In this document: positions 16,615-26,351 of the stretch, piece by piece
Numbering within the stretch: the first letter of the stretch is position 1
Layout: each line of letters begins with the position of its first letter
Source of the DNA: Adhaeribacter soli
GTDB lineage: Bacteria > Bacteroidota > Bacteroidia > Cytophagales > Hymenobacteraceae
DNA: 64,000 nt
Direction: 5' to 3'
Assembly: GCF_008727925.1 (NCBI RefSeq)
Contig: NZ_VTWT01000008.1
Span: forward strand, 62,001 to 126,000
Translations under genes and position numbers: made by a program
The notes under the pieces: model-generated
What the model saw: the letters and a program-made list of their open reading frames with translations, nothing else
Database searches by the model: none
What the model was told of the DNA's origin: nothing

Positions 16615-19305
16615 ATGAACTACACCCGAAATTTCCTGCTGCTTTTCGTTTTTTGTTCTGCTTTAAGCGTTCAGGGCCAGGTTTTTCTGAAGCCTGAACC
16701 AGGCAAAGGTCTGACCTTTAAAGAAATGCAGCGCCAGTTCAACGATTGGGCTAAAAAGACCGATTTATCTAAAACCAGGTACTGGAAATATTTTAAACGC
16801 TGGGAAATGGAAATGACCCTGCACACCGATGCCACCGGCGAACCGGCAGATCCGGCTATTTATGTGCAGGGCGCTATTCAGGCGGCAAATGAGAAAATGC
16901 GGGGAAGCAATGCGCGTTTTTCAGCCAATGCCTGGTATCCGGTGGGGCCAACTTCGGTTCCTAATAACCAGACCGGCTATATGGAGAACGGCATCGGCCG
17001 GATCAATTGCATTGCTTTTCACCCTACCAGTACCAGTACCTATTTTGTGGGCGTGGCGCAGGGCGGCGTCTGGAAAACCACCAATAACGGCCAAAGCTGG
17101 ACTCCCCTCACCGATAATCTGCCCATTACCCGCATCAGCGACATTGCCATCGATCCGACGAACCCCACAACCATGTACATTTCCGTTTGCGACTTTGAGT
17201 ACATTGGTTCCGGTTTAAAGATAAACGGGCGGAACAATACCCACTTCGGCTTAGGGGTTTATAAAACGATTGATGGCGGCGCTACCTGGAACCCGACGGG
17301 CCTTAGTTTTCAAATGACGCAGGGCGATGTTTCGCTGATCCGGAAAATTATGGTAAATCCGGCCAACAGCAATAATGTAATTGCCTGCGGCGTAAATGGC
17401 ATGTACACCTCCGGCGATGCCGGCCTAACCTGGACCAGAGTAGTAAATGAATTATTCTGGGATATGGTGCAGGACCCAGGCAATGCAAATACCTTATACG
17501 CGGCTACCGGCTGGGTGAAAAACAGCAATACCGGAAAAGCGGGAATTTACAAATCCACCAACTTCGGCGCCACCTGGACCGCCTTAACCACTAATATTCC
17601 GCAAACGGGTACGGTGCAGCGCATAAAATTAGCCGTAGCGCCTTCCGACCCTAATTATGTGTATGCCATAGCCGTAGATACAGATAACGGTTTGCACGGA
17701 ATTTATAAAACCACCAATGCCGGCACAAGCTGGCAAATTATTAATCCGGGGGTAAATGTACTGGAAGCTTACAACGGAAGCGGCACTGGCGGCCAGGGGA
17801 ATTACGACCTGGCCCTGATGGTTGACAGAAATAACAGGGACCTTGTTTTTTCCGGCGGGGTAAATATCTGGGGCTCTGCCGATGGGGCTCAGTCTTTTTC
17901 GCCGGTTAGCCACTGGACTACCAGTTATGGCCCTACCCTGCACGGCGATATCCATTTTATAGAGCAACAACCGGTTACAGGAGCTGTTTTTGTTTGTAAC
18001 GATGGCGGTTTATACCGCACCACCAACCTGCAGCTGGGTAACTGGAACCAGGCTAACAGCGGCATTCCGTGGCCAACCCAATGGACCAATATCAGCAATG
18101 GTATGGCTATTACCTCTTTTTACCGTATCTCCAGTTCTAAAAATACTACCGGCAGAATTGTGGCCGGCGCGCAGGATAACGCTACCTTTTACTTCGACGG
18201 AACCAGCTGGAGCACCATTTTAGGGGGCGATGGCATGGATAATTACATCGATCCGGGCAACAACTCCGAACTTATCGGTTCTTCGCAGTATGGCAATTTT
18301 TACCTGCACGCAAGCAATCTGCCTAACCTCAGCCCTTTGTCTTCCTCCTTAAACCCGAATAATGAAACCGGGGAGTGGACCACGCCTTTGGTTGCCAATT
18401 ACAATCAACCGGGTACGCTTTATGTTGGGTTCGAAAACGTGATGAAGTCAACCAACGGAGGCTTAAGCTGGAATAAGATCTCTAATTTCCCGCGAGGTTT
18501 TAACCAGTCTGAGATTTGTGCACTGGCCGCTTCGCATGCTAACAACAATGTGGTTTATGCAGCAAGAAGAGCCCGGCTGGAATACAATATTTTAGGCACT
18601 GTTTACCGGACTTCTAACGGCGGCAACACCTGGACCGATATTACTGCCGGGCTACCGGATTCGGTTTACTATACCAGTATGGAAGCAGACGAAACAGACG
18701 CGAACACCGCTTATATAACCATAGCGGGGTTTCTGAACGGGAAGAAAGTTTACAGAACCACCAATGGAGGCGCCAGCTGGCAGAATATTTCCTACAACCT
18801 GGCCAATGTGCCCGTGAACCGGGTAAAGCGGATCCCGGGCAAAAATTACACGGTGCTGGCTACCGATTTTGGCGTTTATGTTTTACCGGACGGCACCACC
18901 ACCTGGATAAACCAAAGCCAGGGACTGCCGAACGTAATTGTTTCCGATATCGAATTTAATCCCAGCCTGAATAAGATTTACATTACCACGTTTGGCCGCG
19001 GCATCTGGGCTACCGATCTGGACGTTTTTGTTTCCGGGATGAGATCTGCCAAGGTTGCAGATGCCGGTATCGATTTATACCCCTCCCCCAATAACGGGAG
19101 CTTCACCCTGAAATTCCCGGCCGGAAAAACAGCCAGAGAAACCTACCAGCTCGAAGTGATCGATATAACCGGCAAAGTGGTTTACAAAGCGGCCCTTACC
19201 GGCAAGGTTGAATACAGGCAGCAACTAAACGTTCCGGCAGGATTATATTTTGCTAAAATTACCGGCAAAAAAACGTATAGCGTAAAGCGGTTTATTGTAG
19301 AGTAA
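16615..19305 (+). CDS. Secreted Asp-box (sortilin/BNR-like) protein with T9SS sorting domain
   Basis: An 896-residue exported protein. A signal peptide (residues 1-22, ending SVQGQ) is followed by a beta-propeller region with at least seven Asp-box motifs such as YKTIDGGATW, YKTTNAGTSW, MKSTNGGLSW and YRTTNGGASW. The last 80 residues form a Por secretion (type A) domain, starting DLYPSPNNGSFTLKF and ending KRFIVE, which sends the protein through the type IX system to the cell surface or medium. Relatives include sialidase-like and VPS10-like repeat proteins, but I see no catalytic set, so binding or hydrolysis of surface polymers is only a possibility. It has its own transcription unit. Confidence 0.88.
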   Translation: MNYTRNFLLLFVFCSALSVQGQVFLKPEPGKGLTFKEMQRQFNDWAKKTDLSKTRYWKYFKRWEMEMTLHTDATGEPADPAIYVQGAIQAANEKMRGSNARFSANAWYPVGPTSVPNNQTGYMENGIGRINCIAFHPTSTSTYFVGVAQGGVWKTTNNGQSWTPLTDNLPITRISDIAIDPTNPTTMYISVCDFEYIGSGLKINGRNNTHFGLGVYKTIDGGATWNPTGLSFQMTQGDVSLIRKIMVNPANSNNVIACGVNGMYTSGDAGLTWTRVVNELFWDMVQDPGNANTLYAATGWVKNSNTGKAGIYKSTNFGATWTALTTNIPQTGTVQRIKLAVAPSDPNYVYAIAVDTDNGLHGIYKTTNAGTSWQIINPGVNVLEAYNGSGTGGQGNYDLALMVDRNNRDLVFSGGVNIWGSADGAQSFSPVSHWTTSYGPTLHGDIHFIEQQPVTGAVFVCNDGGLYRTTNLQLGNWNQANSGIPWPTQWTNISNGMAITSFYRISSSKNTTGRIVAGAQDNATFYFDGTSWSTILGGDGMDNYIDPGNNSELIGSSQYGNFYLHASNLPNLSPLSSSLNPNNETGEWTTPLVANYNQPGTLYVGFENVMKSTNGGLSWNKISNFPRGFNQSEICALAASHANNNVVYAARRARLEYNILGTVYRTSNGGNTWTDITAGLPDSVYYTSMEADETDANTAYITIAGFLNGKKVYRTTNGGASWQNISYNLANVPVNRVKRIPGKNYTVLATDFGVYVLPDGTTTWINQSQGLPNVIVSDIEFNPSLNKIYITTFGRGIWATDLDVFVSGMRSAKVADAGIDLYPSPNNGSFTLKFPAGKTARETYQLEVIDITGKVVYKAALTGKVEYRQQLNVPAGLYFAKITGKKTYSVKRFIVE

Positions 19306-19562
19306 GTAACTGACTTTACGAAAGCTTTAGTTGCCGGAACTATAATTTACAGGATTAAAGGATGCACCTGCTTTTCCGCTAAAAAATTACCATGAACCCG
19401 AGGCGGAAGGATCTCTAATTCCCGAGTTCACGTTAATTTGGGTTTAAAGGCATTAAGGCTTGAACATTAACATCAGGACCAAAAACATGTAAAAAACTAT
19501 TAATCAGGTAATCAGACAACCTATTTGCCTTTTAAATTATACGGTTATTTAAATCCTGCTAC

Positions 19563-20810
19563 TTAATTACAATTTCCATTAATAATATCGGTTTCCGTAG
19601 GATTCTTAAGATTATTATAAGGGCTGTAGCCAGCACCTCTTACGCTATTTGTAAAAAAGTTACGCAAGCCACAAAAATCCGATAAGGACGCATTATAATG
19701 AATACTCATAAAGCCCTGCACCGAAGTGAGGCTATTTAAACCATTTAAGTTTAAAAGAGCATCATTTTTTATAATACTAAGTTCTCCCTTTATAGTATTC
19801 AGCCGGCTTAAGCCATCTACGTGCTGAATAGCCTGATTGTGCTCTATCCTGAGGGCCCCTACTGTGCGGAGGTTGTTTAGTCCATTTAAGTCAGGCAGAA
19901 CAGCGTTTTGGGTGATCCAGAAATAACCACCAACGGAAGCTAAGTTTTGCAGGCCGCTTATGTCTGTTAATGCATAGTTGTACGTAAGCCATAAATTTTC
20001 CCCAACGGTGCTAAACTGAAGCAGCCCATTCAGGTTAGCAAGTTTAAAGTTTTGGGAAATAGTAACCGATTTACCAACAGCAGACAACTTATTGAATCCA
20101 TTTATAGCAGGCAGCAGGAAATGCCCTTCCAACCGGAAGTCTTCGTTTATAATGGTCAAATTCCTGAAACCATCCAGATTAGTAAGTTTATCGTTTCCTG
20201 AAATTTGCAAAAAGCTGCCTATGGAATCGAGGTTGTTAAAACCATCTATCTGGGCTAGTTTATAATTCTGGGTTATATCCAGAAACTTTTTAATGGTAGC
20301 TAACTTATTAAAACCATTTAAATACTGAAGCGACCCATTCATAAAAATGCTTAAACCCCAGCCTACCGAAGTCAGGTTGCTTAGCCCCAAATCTATATTG
20401 CTTAGAGAATCATTTCGGGAAATAGAGAAAGTAGATCCTACGGATGTTAGATTATTAAGTCCGTTCAAATCTCTCAATTTGATATTGGAGTTAATCTGCA
20501 AATCTTTCCCAACCGATTCCAGGGTATTTAGAGGGCTAAGGTTCGATATATCGGTGACCTGATTATGAATCAGGTTACCGTTCGGATCGAAAGGACCAAT
20601 GTACAGGTTTCCCGTTATACCTTTATACCGTTTTGCTCCAAAATCAACTACTTGTTGCTGAGAACTTAAGAATACATCTCCTTCTAAAACTTCCGGTTCC
20701 GGTGTGTTTTTTTCAACTGTTTCTTTTTCGCAGCTCATTAAAGTTATGGATAAAAGAAAAGCACATAGAACCTGAAAAAAGGCCGTTGTTAATTGCATAT
20801 TTTTGCCCAT
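19563..20810 (-). CDS. Lipoprotein with leucine-rich/receptor-L-like repeats
   Basis: A surface-type lipoprotein: the signal peptide ends with the lipobox LMSC, followed by an acidic linker. The rest is a run of about 23-residue repeats of the form LNGLNNLTSVG..L.I..N, at least twelve in a row from residue 95 to 385, as in receptor L-domain-like or leucine-rich repeat solenoids. Such proteins in Bacteroidota are usually surface binding proteins of unknown ligand. ATG 20810 is used; an ATG at 20798 is equally possible. A unique cysteine-containing cap (FCGLRNFFTN, NGNCN) closes the solenoid. Confidence 0.8.
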   Translation of the reverse strand: MGKNMQLTTAFFQVLCAFLLSITLMSCEKETVEKNTPEPEVLEGDVFLSSQQQVVDFGAKRYKGITGNLYIGPFDPNGNLIHNQVTDISNLSPLNTLESVGKDLQINSNIKLRDLNGLNNLTSVGSTFSISRNDSLSNIDLGLSNLTSVGWGLSIFMNGSLQYLNGFNKLATIKKFLDITQNYKLAQIDGFNNLDSIGSFLQISGNDKLTNLDGFRNLTIINEDFRLEGHFLLPAINGFNKLSAVGKSVTISQNFKLANLNGLLQFSTVGENLWLTYNYALTDISGLQNLASVGGYFWITQNAVLPDLNGLNNLRTVGALRIEHNQAIQHVDGLSRLNTIKGELSIIKNDALLNLNGLNSLTSVQGFMSIHYNASLSDFCGLRNFFTNSVRGAGYSPYNNLKNPTETDIINGNCN

Positions 20811-20840
20811 GACCGATGTTTTTTTTCCAAATCTACGCAA

Positions 20841-21214
20841 AATCTACCGCCACCCAAAGTGTTATTAAGCACAATAAGGAGCTTTAAAATTTACCCCTCA
20901 GCTTCATAATCTTTTTGCTTCAGGCTAATAAGGCTATCCAGGCAATTACCATTCGCTTGCGGATGGGCCTTCAGAATTGAATATAATTTAGGCACCCACT
21001 TGAAATATTAGTTCCTGGGCCTTTTAAACCTGAATAGTGCATATTTAGCAACTTACTTTCTGCTAAACCTTAGCCCTGTTTTCACACCAGGCATTCCTTT
21101 CGTTAACAACCTGAAGCCAGGGCTCCGTATAATATTTCTAAAATTGAATTACAAGACTCCCTATTTCGAACTTTGTACCGTATAAACTAAATAAAATCCT
21201 AATCACTTTCCAAC
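20841..21214. other. Intergenic region between divergent genes
   Basis: This gap lies between the repeat lipoprotein and the esterase gene and must carry both promoters. I see no clear TAnnTTTG/TTTG pair, no gene and no known RNA element. Confidence 0.4.
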
Positions 21215-21763
21215 ATGAAAACCATACTATTTTTCGGCGACAGTTTATCGGCTGGTCACGGCGTGGGGCAAAGCAATGCGTTTCCTGCGCTCATTCAGAA
21301 GCAGATAACCGAAGCCGGCCTGGAATATAAGGTGGTAAATGCCGGTTTAAGCGGGGAAACTTCGGCGGGAGGAAAATACCGGATCCATAACTGGCTGAAC
21401 CGGAAGATGGATATTTTTGTGCTGGAGCTGGGAGCGAACGATGGCTTACGCGGCATTCCGGCACGGGAAACGAGCCAGAACCTGCAGGAAATTATTGATG
21501 TCGTAAAAAAACACCATCCGGAAACGAAAATAGTATTGGCGGGAATGGAAATTCCGGATATTTTCCCGGGCCGTTATGCAGCAGAATTCCGGGCGCTTTT
21601 CCGGCAATTGGCACTTAAAAACAACCTGGCATTTGTCCCGTTTTTGCTTGAAGGTGTGGTGGGTGTACCGCATCTGAATTTATCCGACCACGTGCACCCC
21701 AATACCGAAGGCCATAAAATGCTGACCCAGCATATCTGGGGCGTTTTGAAAGACCTGCTTTAA
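21215..21763 (+). CDS. GDSL-family arylesterase/lysophospholipase
   Basis: A 182-residue SGNH hydrolase close to TesA/arylesterase. All four blocks are seen: GDSLSAG (Ser10) near the start, the Gly block in NAGLSGETSAGG, GAND, and the Asp-His pair in LSDHVHPN. It would hydrolyse esters or thioesters of acyl chains. Unlike E. coli TesA there is no signal peptide, so it is probably cytoplasmic. It is a single-gene unit followed at a distance by dinB. Confidence 0.88.
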   Translation: MKTILFFGDSLSAGHGVGQSNAFPALIQKQITEAGLEYKVVNAGLSGETSAGGKYRIHNWLNRKMDIFVLELGANDGLRGIPARETSQNLQEIIDVVKKHHPETKIVLAGMEIPDIFPGRYAAEFRALFRQLALKNNLAFVPFLLEGVVGVPHLNLSDHVHPNTEGHKMLTQHIWGVLKDLL

Positions 21764-21942
21764 ACGTGGGCCATTTTTTTCCTGAGCCCCTCCTCCCCTT
21801 TTCAGCAGATAAAATTACAGCGGCTTGCCTTCTATCTCAAAACGGCAGCAATCAGTTTACCTGAAAATCAATCGCTTTAGTTTTCAGCAAAAAATACTAC
21901 CATTTTGAATGCGTAACTTTAAAGCTGAAAAAACAACCTGGC

Positions 21943-23028
21943 TTGCGCAAGATCATACACATAGACATGGACGCTTTTTTTGCTTCGGTGGAGCAACGCG
22001 ATTTTCCGGAATTACGCGGCAAACCGGTGGCGGTGGGCGGCTCCGGACCAAGAGGCGTGGTGGCAGCGGCCAGTTACGAGGCAAGGCAATACGGCGTGCA
22101 TTCGGCCATGCCTTCCAGCATCGCCAAACGCAAATGCCCGCACCTGATCTTTGTGAAAACCCGATTTGAAATATATGAAACCGTTTCGCGGCAGATCCGG
22201 AATATTTTCCTAAGCTATACCGACCTGGTGGAACCGCTTTCCCTCGACGAAGCTTACTTGGACGTGACGGAAAACAAATTCAACCTCGCTTCCGCTACCC
22301 AAATTGCCAAAGAAATTAAAGCCCGCATTCAGGAAGAAACGCAATTAACCGCTTCGGCCGGGGTTTCCTTTAATAAATTTCTGGCGAAAGTGGCTTCCGC
22401 ACTGCAAAAACCCAACGGCCTTACCGTAATTCCTCCTGAAAAAGCAGAAGCCTTGGTAGAAAGCCTTCCGATCGAGAAATTTTACGGCATCGGGCAGGTT
22501 ACCGCGGCCAAAATGCACGGTTTGGGAATAAGAACCGGTTACGATCTGAAACAGCACAGCAAGGAAGAACTGATCCGGAATTTCGGCAAATCGGGGGAGT
22601 ATTACTATTACATTGCGCGGGCGCAGGACGACCGGCAGGTGGAACCCAACCGCATCCGGAAATCGGTGGGCGCAGAACGAACCTATGCCGAAGACTTGGA
22701 AACGATAGCCGAAATGGACGAAAAACTAAAACCGCTGGCCGAAGAAGTAGCCGAATACTTAACCGAAAAAAACAATGCCGGCCGCACGGTAACCGTGAAA
22801 ATAAAATACGCCGATTTCACCCAGACCACCCGCAGCAAAACCTTTTTGTCGCACATTCAATCCGGGGAGCAACTCTGGCAGATCTCCAAAGAACTGTTAC
22901 GTACGCCCTTTGAGCCGCAATTGCCGGTGCGTTTGCTGGGCGTTTCAGTTTCAAATTTGCTTTCCGAAGAGGCCGAAAACCACCAGCGGTATGGTTTTCA
23001 ATTGAAGTTTCCTTTCCAAAGGAGCTGA
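21943..23028 (+). CDS. dinB: DNA polymerase IV (Y family)
   Basis: A translesion DNA polymerase of 361 residues. Motifs: IIHIDMDAFFASVEQ (metal-binding D8), YEARQYGVHSAMP, SLDEAYLDVT with the second acidic pair, and the thumb region KFYGIGQVTAAKMHGLGI; the little-finger domain follows. The only reasonable start is TTG at 21943, since no in-frame ATG precedes the IDMD motif; this weak start may keep the level low. No LexA-like box was recognised upstream. Confidence 0.93.
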   Translation: MRKIIHIDMDAFFASVEQRDFPELRGKPVAVGGSGPRGVVAAASYEARQYGVHSAMPSSIAKRKCPHLIFVKTRFEIYETVSRQIRNIFLSYTDLVEPLSLDEAYLDVTENKFNLASATQIAKEIKARIQEETQLTASAGVSFNKFLAKVASALQKPNGLTVIPPEKAEALVESLPIEKFYGIGQVTAAKMHGLGIRTGYDLKQHSKEELIRNFGKSGEYYYYIARAQDDRQVEPNRIRKSVGAERTYAEDLETIAEMDEKLKPLAEEVAEYLTEKNNAGRTVTVKIKYADFTQTTRSKTFLSHIQSGEQLWQISKELLRTPFEPQLPVRLLGVSVSNLLSEEAENHQRYGFQLKFPFQRS

Positions 23029-23097
23029 AATTAAATGTAAAGATGCTGTTGTTGGGGTTTTCACAATAGTCGTCTGGCTAATTTCCGCCCCAATGTA

Positions 23098-23223
23098 GAG
23101 ACGTAATATATTACGTCTCCATTCGGGGCACAAATAGTGGCGTTCAGGTATAATGCAGTTCAAGCCTGATATAAAATCTGATAATTTGTCGCAATGCTGT
23201 GAAAGACGTAATATATTACGTCT
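23098..23223. repeat. Two copies of a 20-base palindrome after dinB
   Basis: AGACGTAATATATTACGTCT occurs at 23099-23118 (inside a 22-base palindrome) and again at 23204-23223. The flanks differ, so the palindrome itself is the repeated unit. Confidence 0.75.
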
Positions 23224-23320
23224 CTACAGGCAAAATCACAATAAAACATCTTAGCCTCACGACCATGTTGTTTTCACCAGCAACTTTTAACCCAATCCAT
23301 CAACCGGTACACTTTCCACA

Positions 23321-23350
23321 AAAAAAGCCCAACCTTGCGGCCGGGCTTTT
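23321..23350 (-). terminator. Terminator of small lipoprotein gene
   Basis: AAAAAAGCCC and GGGCTTTT arms around a GC-rich centre; on the minus strand the hairpin ends in a run of T. Confidence 0.7.
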
Positions 23351-23378
23351 CAGAAAGAAAAAAATCAGGAACGCTAAA

Positions 23379-23612
23379 TTATTTCGTTTCAGTTTTAGTT
23401 TCTGTATGAACAGTAGTATCGGTTTTGATAACGGCATCAGCCTCTTTATCCATAACTACCGCAGTATCACCGGCTTCCGGAGTAGTTGCTTCGTCAACAG
23501 TAGACTCTACAGATTCAGTTGTAGACTCAGCAGTTTTCTCAGCTTTGTTGCAAGAAGTAGTGAAAGCAGCGAAAGCCAGAGCTACGAAAGCCAGTTTGAA
23601 AGAATTTTTCAT
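23379..23612 (-). CDS. Small acidic/threonine-rich lipoprotein
   Basis: A 77-residue predicted lipoprotein. The signal peptide ends in the lipobox FTTSC (Cys21), and the mature part is low-complexity Thr/Glu/Asp/Lys with no fold I recognise. Its gene is divergent from an ECF sigma factor gene and has its own terminator. Proteins like this are common and abundant in this lineage; no function is known to me. Confidence 0.75.
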   Translation of the reverse strand: MKNSFKLAFVALAFAAFTTSCNKAEKTAESTTESVESTVDEATTPEAGDTAVVMDKEADAVIKTDTTVHTETKTETK

Positions 23613-23745
23613 TTTGTTTATCGGTTAATGTGTTTTAGTTTTAATCCTCCTTTTATTCCGCAAAGGGAAAAAAGTAACCCATCAGAAAAAAATATTTTTT
23701 TTGGGTTACAAATCCGAACATTAAGTATTAACACCTGAAACGTGC

Positions 23746-24327
23746 ATGCAAAGAGCGGTTGAATATACAGAAGAAGCATTGATTTCCGGTTTACGGAACG
23801 ACGACGACAAAGCGCTGGCTTACCTGTATAAGTTGCATTACCCCATGGTCTCGCATTTTATTCTCAGCAACAGCGGCACCTCCGACGAAGCAAAGGACAT
23901 CTTTCAGGAAGGCGTACTGATTTTTTACGAAAAAGTAAAAGACGGCACCCTTGAGCTTACCTGCCAGATAAAAACCTACCTGTACTCGGTTTGCCGCCGG
24001 CTGTGGCTGAAAAAGCTCGCCGAAAAGAACCGGTTTTCCGGCACCCTCGATTCGGAAGATTTTATCAGTCTGGAAGATGAAGTGGTGACGCCCGAAGAAA
24101 CCGAACACAAATTTTCGGTAATGGAACGCGCCATGAACATGCTGGGTGAACCTTGCCGCACGCTGCTGGAAGATTTTTACATAAAAGACAATTCCATGCA
24201 AGACATTTCGGAGAAATTTGGTTATACAAATGCCGACAATGCCAAAAACCAAAAATATAAATGTTTAATGCGGCTGAAGAAATTATTCTTCGCTGCCTAT
24301 AAAACCGCCGCGCCGGCCGAATTTTAG
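23746..24327 (+). CDS. ECF-type RNA polymerase sigma-70 factor
   Basis: A 193-residue extracytoplasmic function sigma factor. Region 2 is seen in ALAYLYKLHYPMVSHFIL...AKDIFQEGVLIFYEKVK and region 4 in LLEDFYIKDNSMQDISEKFG followed by the helix KNQKYKCLMRLKKLF. The next gene encodes an anti-sigma domain fused to a protease, 37 bases downstream, so the pair forms one regulatory unit. The signal may be envelope stress sensed through the protease part, which is inference. Confidence 0.9.
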   Translation: MQRAVEYTEEALISGLRNDDDKALAYLYKLHYPMVSHFILSNSGTSDEAKDIFQEGVLIFYEKVKDGTLELTCQIKTYLYSVCRRLWLKKLAEKNRFSGTLDSEDFISLEDEVVTPEETEHKFSVMERAMNMLGEPCRTLLEDFYIKDNSMQDISEKFGYTNADNAKNQKYKCLMRLKKLFFAAYKTAAPAEF

Positions 24328-24364
24328 GCGCCGCCTTAACCGATCCGTGAAACGGAATAGTATC

Positions 24365-25504
24365 ATGACTGAAACAGAAGCAATCGCCTTAATAGAACGC
24401 TACCTGACCGGGGAAATGCCGGCCCGGGAAGCAGCCGATTTTGAGGCGCGACTCCGCCTCGACCCGGTGCTGGCCCGGCAAGCCCGCGAATTTGAAGAAC
24501 TTACCAGCGCCTTGCAGCAATACGGGCAACGTCGCGAGGTGAAGAAAAAACTGAATGCCATTCACGCCGAAATGGAGAAAGCGGCCATGACAACAGAGCC
24601 TGCCTTTAGCTTTGAGGCACCAGAAGCGGAGCTGGAAACTATCAAGCCGGTACAGCCGAAATGGCGCATCTTCTGGAATGCCCATTCCACCACCATTGCC
24701 GTTGCCGCTTCCGTAGCTATTTTAACCGTATTCAGTACCCTGCTCAGCATCCAGCTTTGGAATTCCATGGGCAAACAAACCATGCGCTACACCGAACTAC
24801 GCCGTGAGGTAGAAAATATCAAGAAAAACCAGCGCGCCATAAACCGGGCCTTCAACCGGAAAGTAGCCCCGAAAGCAGAAGTGAACCCGGGCTCGTTCAG
24901 CGGCACCGGTTTTGCCCTGACCGAGAACGGCTATTTTGTAACCAGCTACCACGTAATTAACGATGCCGATTCAGTTTACATCGAAAACAAGAACGGCAGC
25001 CGCTACAAAGTAACCGAAGTGTACAAAGACCTCGAGCACGATCTGGCCATTCTGAAGGTTTCCGATCCGAACTTTACTTCTTTCGGCACCTTGCCTTATA
25101 CCGTTTCCGGAAACGCTGCCGATCTGGGCGAAAAAGTGTACACGCTGGGTTTCCCGCGCGAGGACATGGTTTTCGGTGAAGGTTCGCTTAGCTCCCAATC
25201 AGGTTTCGAAGGCGACACCGCAGCTTACCAGATCTCCATTCCGCTGAACCCGGGTAACTCCGGTGGTCCGCTTTTCGACGACAAAGGCAACCTGATCGGT
25301 GTGATCAGCGGCAAGCAGCTCGACCTGCAAGGCGCAGCCTTTGCCACTAAATCTACTTACCTCATGACCCTGGCCGACCAGCTAAAATCAGATTCTGCTA
25401 CCCGCGTATCTTTGAGCCGCCAGAACAACCTATCGGGCCGTCCGCGCAAGCAGCAGCTAAAGAAACTGAAGGACTTTATCTTTATGGTGAAAGTTTATAA
25501 TTAG
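24365..25504 (+). CDS. Anti-sigma-like domain fused to HtrA-like serine protease
   Basis: A 379-residue membrane protein of unusual build. Residues 1-60 resemble the start of anti-sigma factors (ALIERYLTGEMPAREAADFE, typical of a zinc-free anti-sigma N-terminus). One membrane helix lies at 109-131. A coiled-coil stretch (140-165) leads to a trypsin-like domain with the triad H196 (TSYHVIND), D226 (EHDLAIL) and S299 (NPGNSGGP). No PDZ domain is present. ATG 24365 is preferred to GTG 24347. The cytoplasmic part would hold the sigma factor encoded upstream, and the periplasmic protease may sense or process envelope damage. The orientation and mechanism are inferred. Confidence 0.82.
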   Translation: MTETEAIALIERYLTGEMPAREAADFEARLRLDPVLARQAREFEELTSALQQYGQRREVKKKLNAIHAEMEKAAMTTEPAFSFEAPEAELETIKPVQPKWRIFWNAHSTTIAVAASVAILTVFSTLLSIQLWNSMGKQTMRYTELRREVENIKKNQRAINRAFNRKVAPKAEVNPGSFSGTGFALTENGYFVTSYHVINDADSVYIENKNGSRYKVTEVYKDLEHDLAILKVSDPNFTSFGTLPYTVSGNAADLGEKVYTLGFPREDMVFGEGSLSSQSGFEGDTAAYQISIPLNPGNSGGPLFDDKGNLIGVISGKQLDLQGAAFATKSTYLMTLADQLKSDSATRVSLSRQNNLSGRPRKQQLKKLKDFIFMVKVYN

Positions 25505-25761
25505 TGATTAGTGAATAATGATTAGTGATTAGTAAGTTATTGAATTGTGAAGAGCCAGCCTTTCGGTTGGCTTTTTGCTTTTTGGAGCTTTCCATTTTGT
25601 AAAGGATGAAATATCAGCACTTCCTTTTGAGCCGAAAAAGATAGCATTTAGAGATTTCTCCATCACTTTTTCCTTTAGATTTTACCATAAGCTCCTCTCT
25701 AAATACACCTGTCCTCCTGAGCTGAACTACTAATCACTAATCATTATTCACTAATCACTAA
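25501..25761. repeat. 34-base perfect inverted repeat around a gene end
   Basis: The sequence at 25501-25534 (TTAGTGATTAGTGAATAATG...) is repeated exactly in reverse at 25728-25761. The left arm contains the stop codon of the protease gene. The arms consist of a short internal TTAGTGA repeat. Confidence 0.85.
25553..25576 (+). terminator. Terminator of sigma/protease operon
   Basis: AGCCAGCC (25553-25560), TTTC loop, GGTTGGCT (25565-25572), then a T run. Confidence 0.8.
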
Positions 25762-25851
25762 AAGCTGTCTTTCTGGCAGATTCGCATTTCCGGCTTGGTT
25801 TTCGTAAATTTGTAGTGAATCTTATTTTTTCAGTTTTTAAATATCAGAATT

Positions 25852-26274
25852 ATGGGAATGTATCCTGAATATATGGTTGCCCCGATCCGGGAAGACTTAA
25901 CCTCTGCCGGTTTCGAGCAATTAATGACCCCGGAAGAAGTAGAAAACGTACTGGGCTCAAAAGAAGGTACCGTGCTGATAGCCATCAACTCGGTTTGTGG
26001 TTGCGCGGCTTCTAAAGCCCGTCCGGCCCTGAAAATGGCCGTTTCTTCCGCCGATAAAAAACCGGCTAAACTGGTTACGGTATTTGCCGGCATGGAAGGC
26101 GAAGCTGTTTCTAAAGCCCGTGAGCACATGCTGCCTTATCCGCCGTCTTCGCCTTCTATTGCGCTGTTCAAAAACGGCGAACTGGTGCACATGATCGAGC
26201 GTCACCACATTGAAGGCAACGACTTAGTACGCATTGTAGATAACCTGAAAGGCGCTTTTGAAGCACATTGCTAA
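25852..26274 (+). CDS. Bacilliredoxin (BrxA/BrxB family)
   Basis: A 140-residue thioredoxin-fold protein of the BrxA/BrxB (YphP/YqiW) family with the hallmark CGC motif at residues 49-51 in NSVCGCAASKARP, and the ending family blocks MLPYPPSSPSIALFKNG and ERHHIEGND. In Firmicutes these proteins remove bacillithiol from oxidised protein thiols; Bacteroidota that carry the family may use bacillithiol too. It is a single-gene unit with a strong terminator. Confidence 0.93.
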   Translation: MGMYPEYMVAPIREDLTSAGFEQLMTPEEVENVLGSKEGTVLIAINSVCGCAASKARPALKMAVSSADKKPAKLVTVFAGMEGEAVSKAREHMLPYPPSSPSIALFKNGELVHMIERHHIEGNDLVRIVDNLKGAFEAHC

Positions 26275-26351
26275 TTTTGAGTAGCAGTTATTTGGTAGCA
26301 GGTATCAGGTATCTGGACTTTTTCTGGCGAAACGATAGCGTTTAGCCTAAA

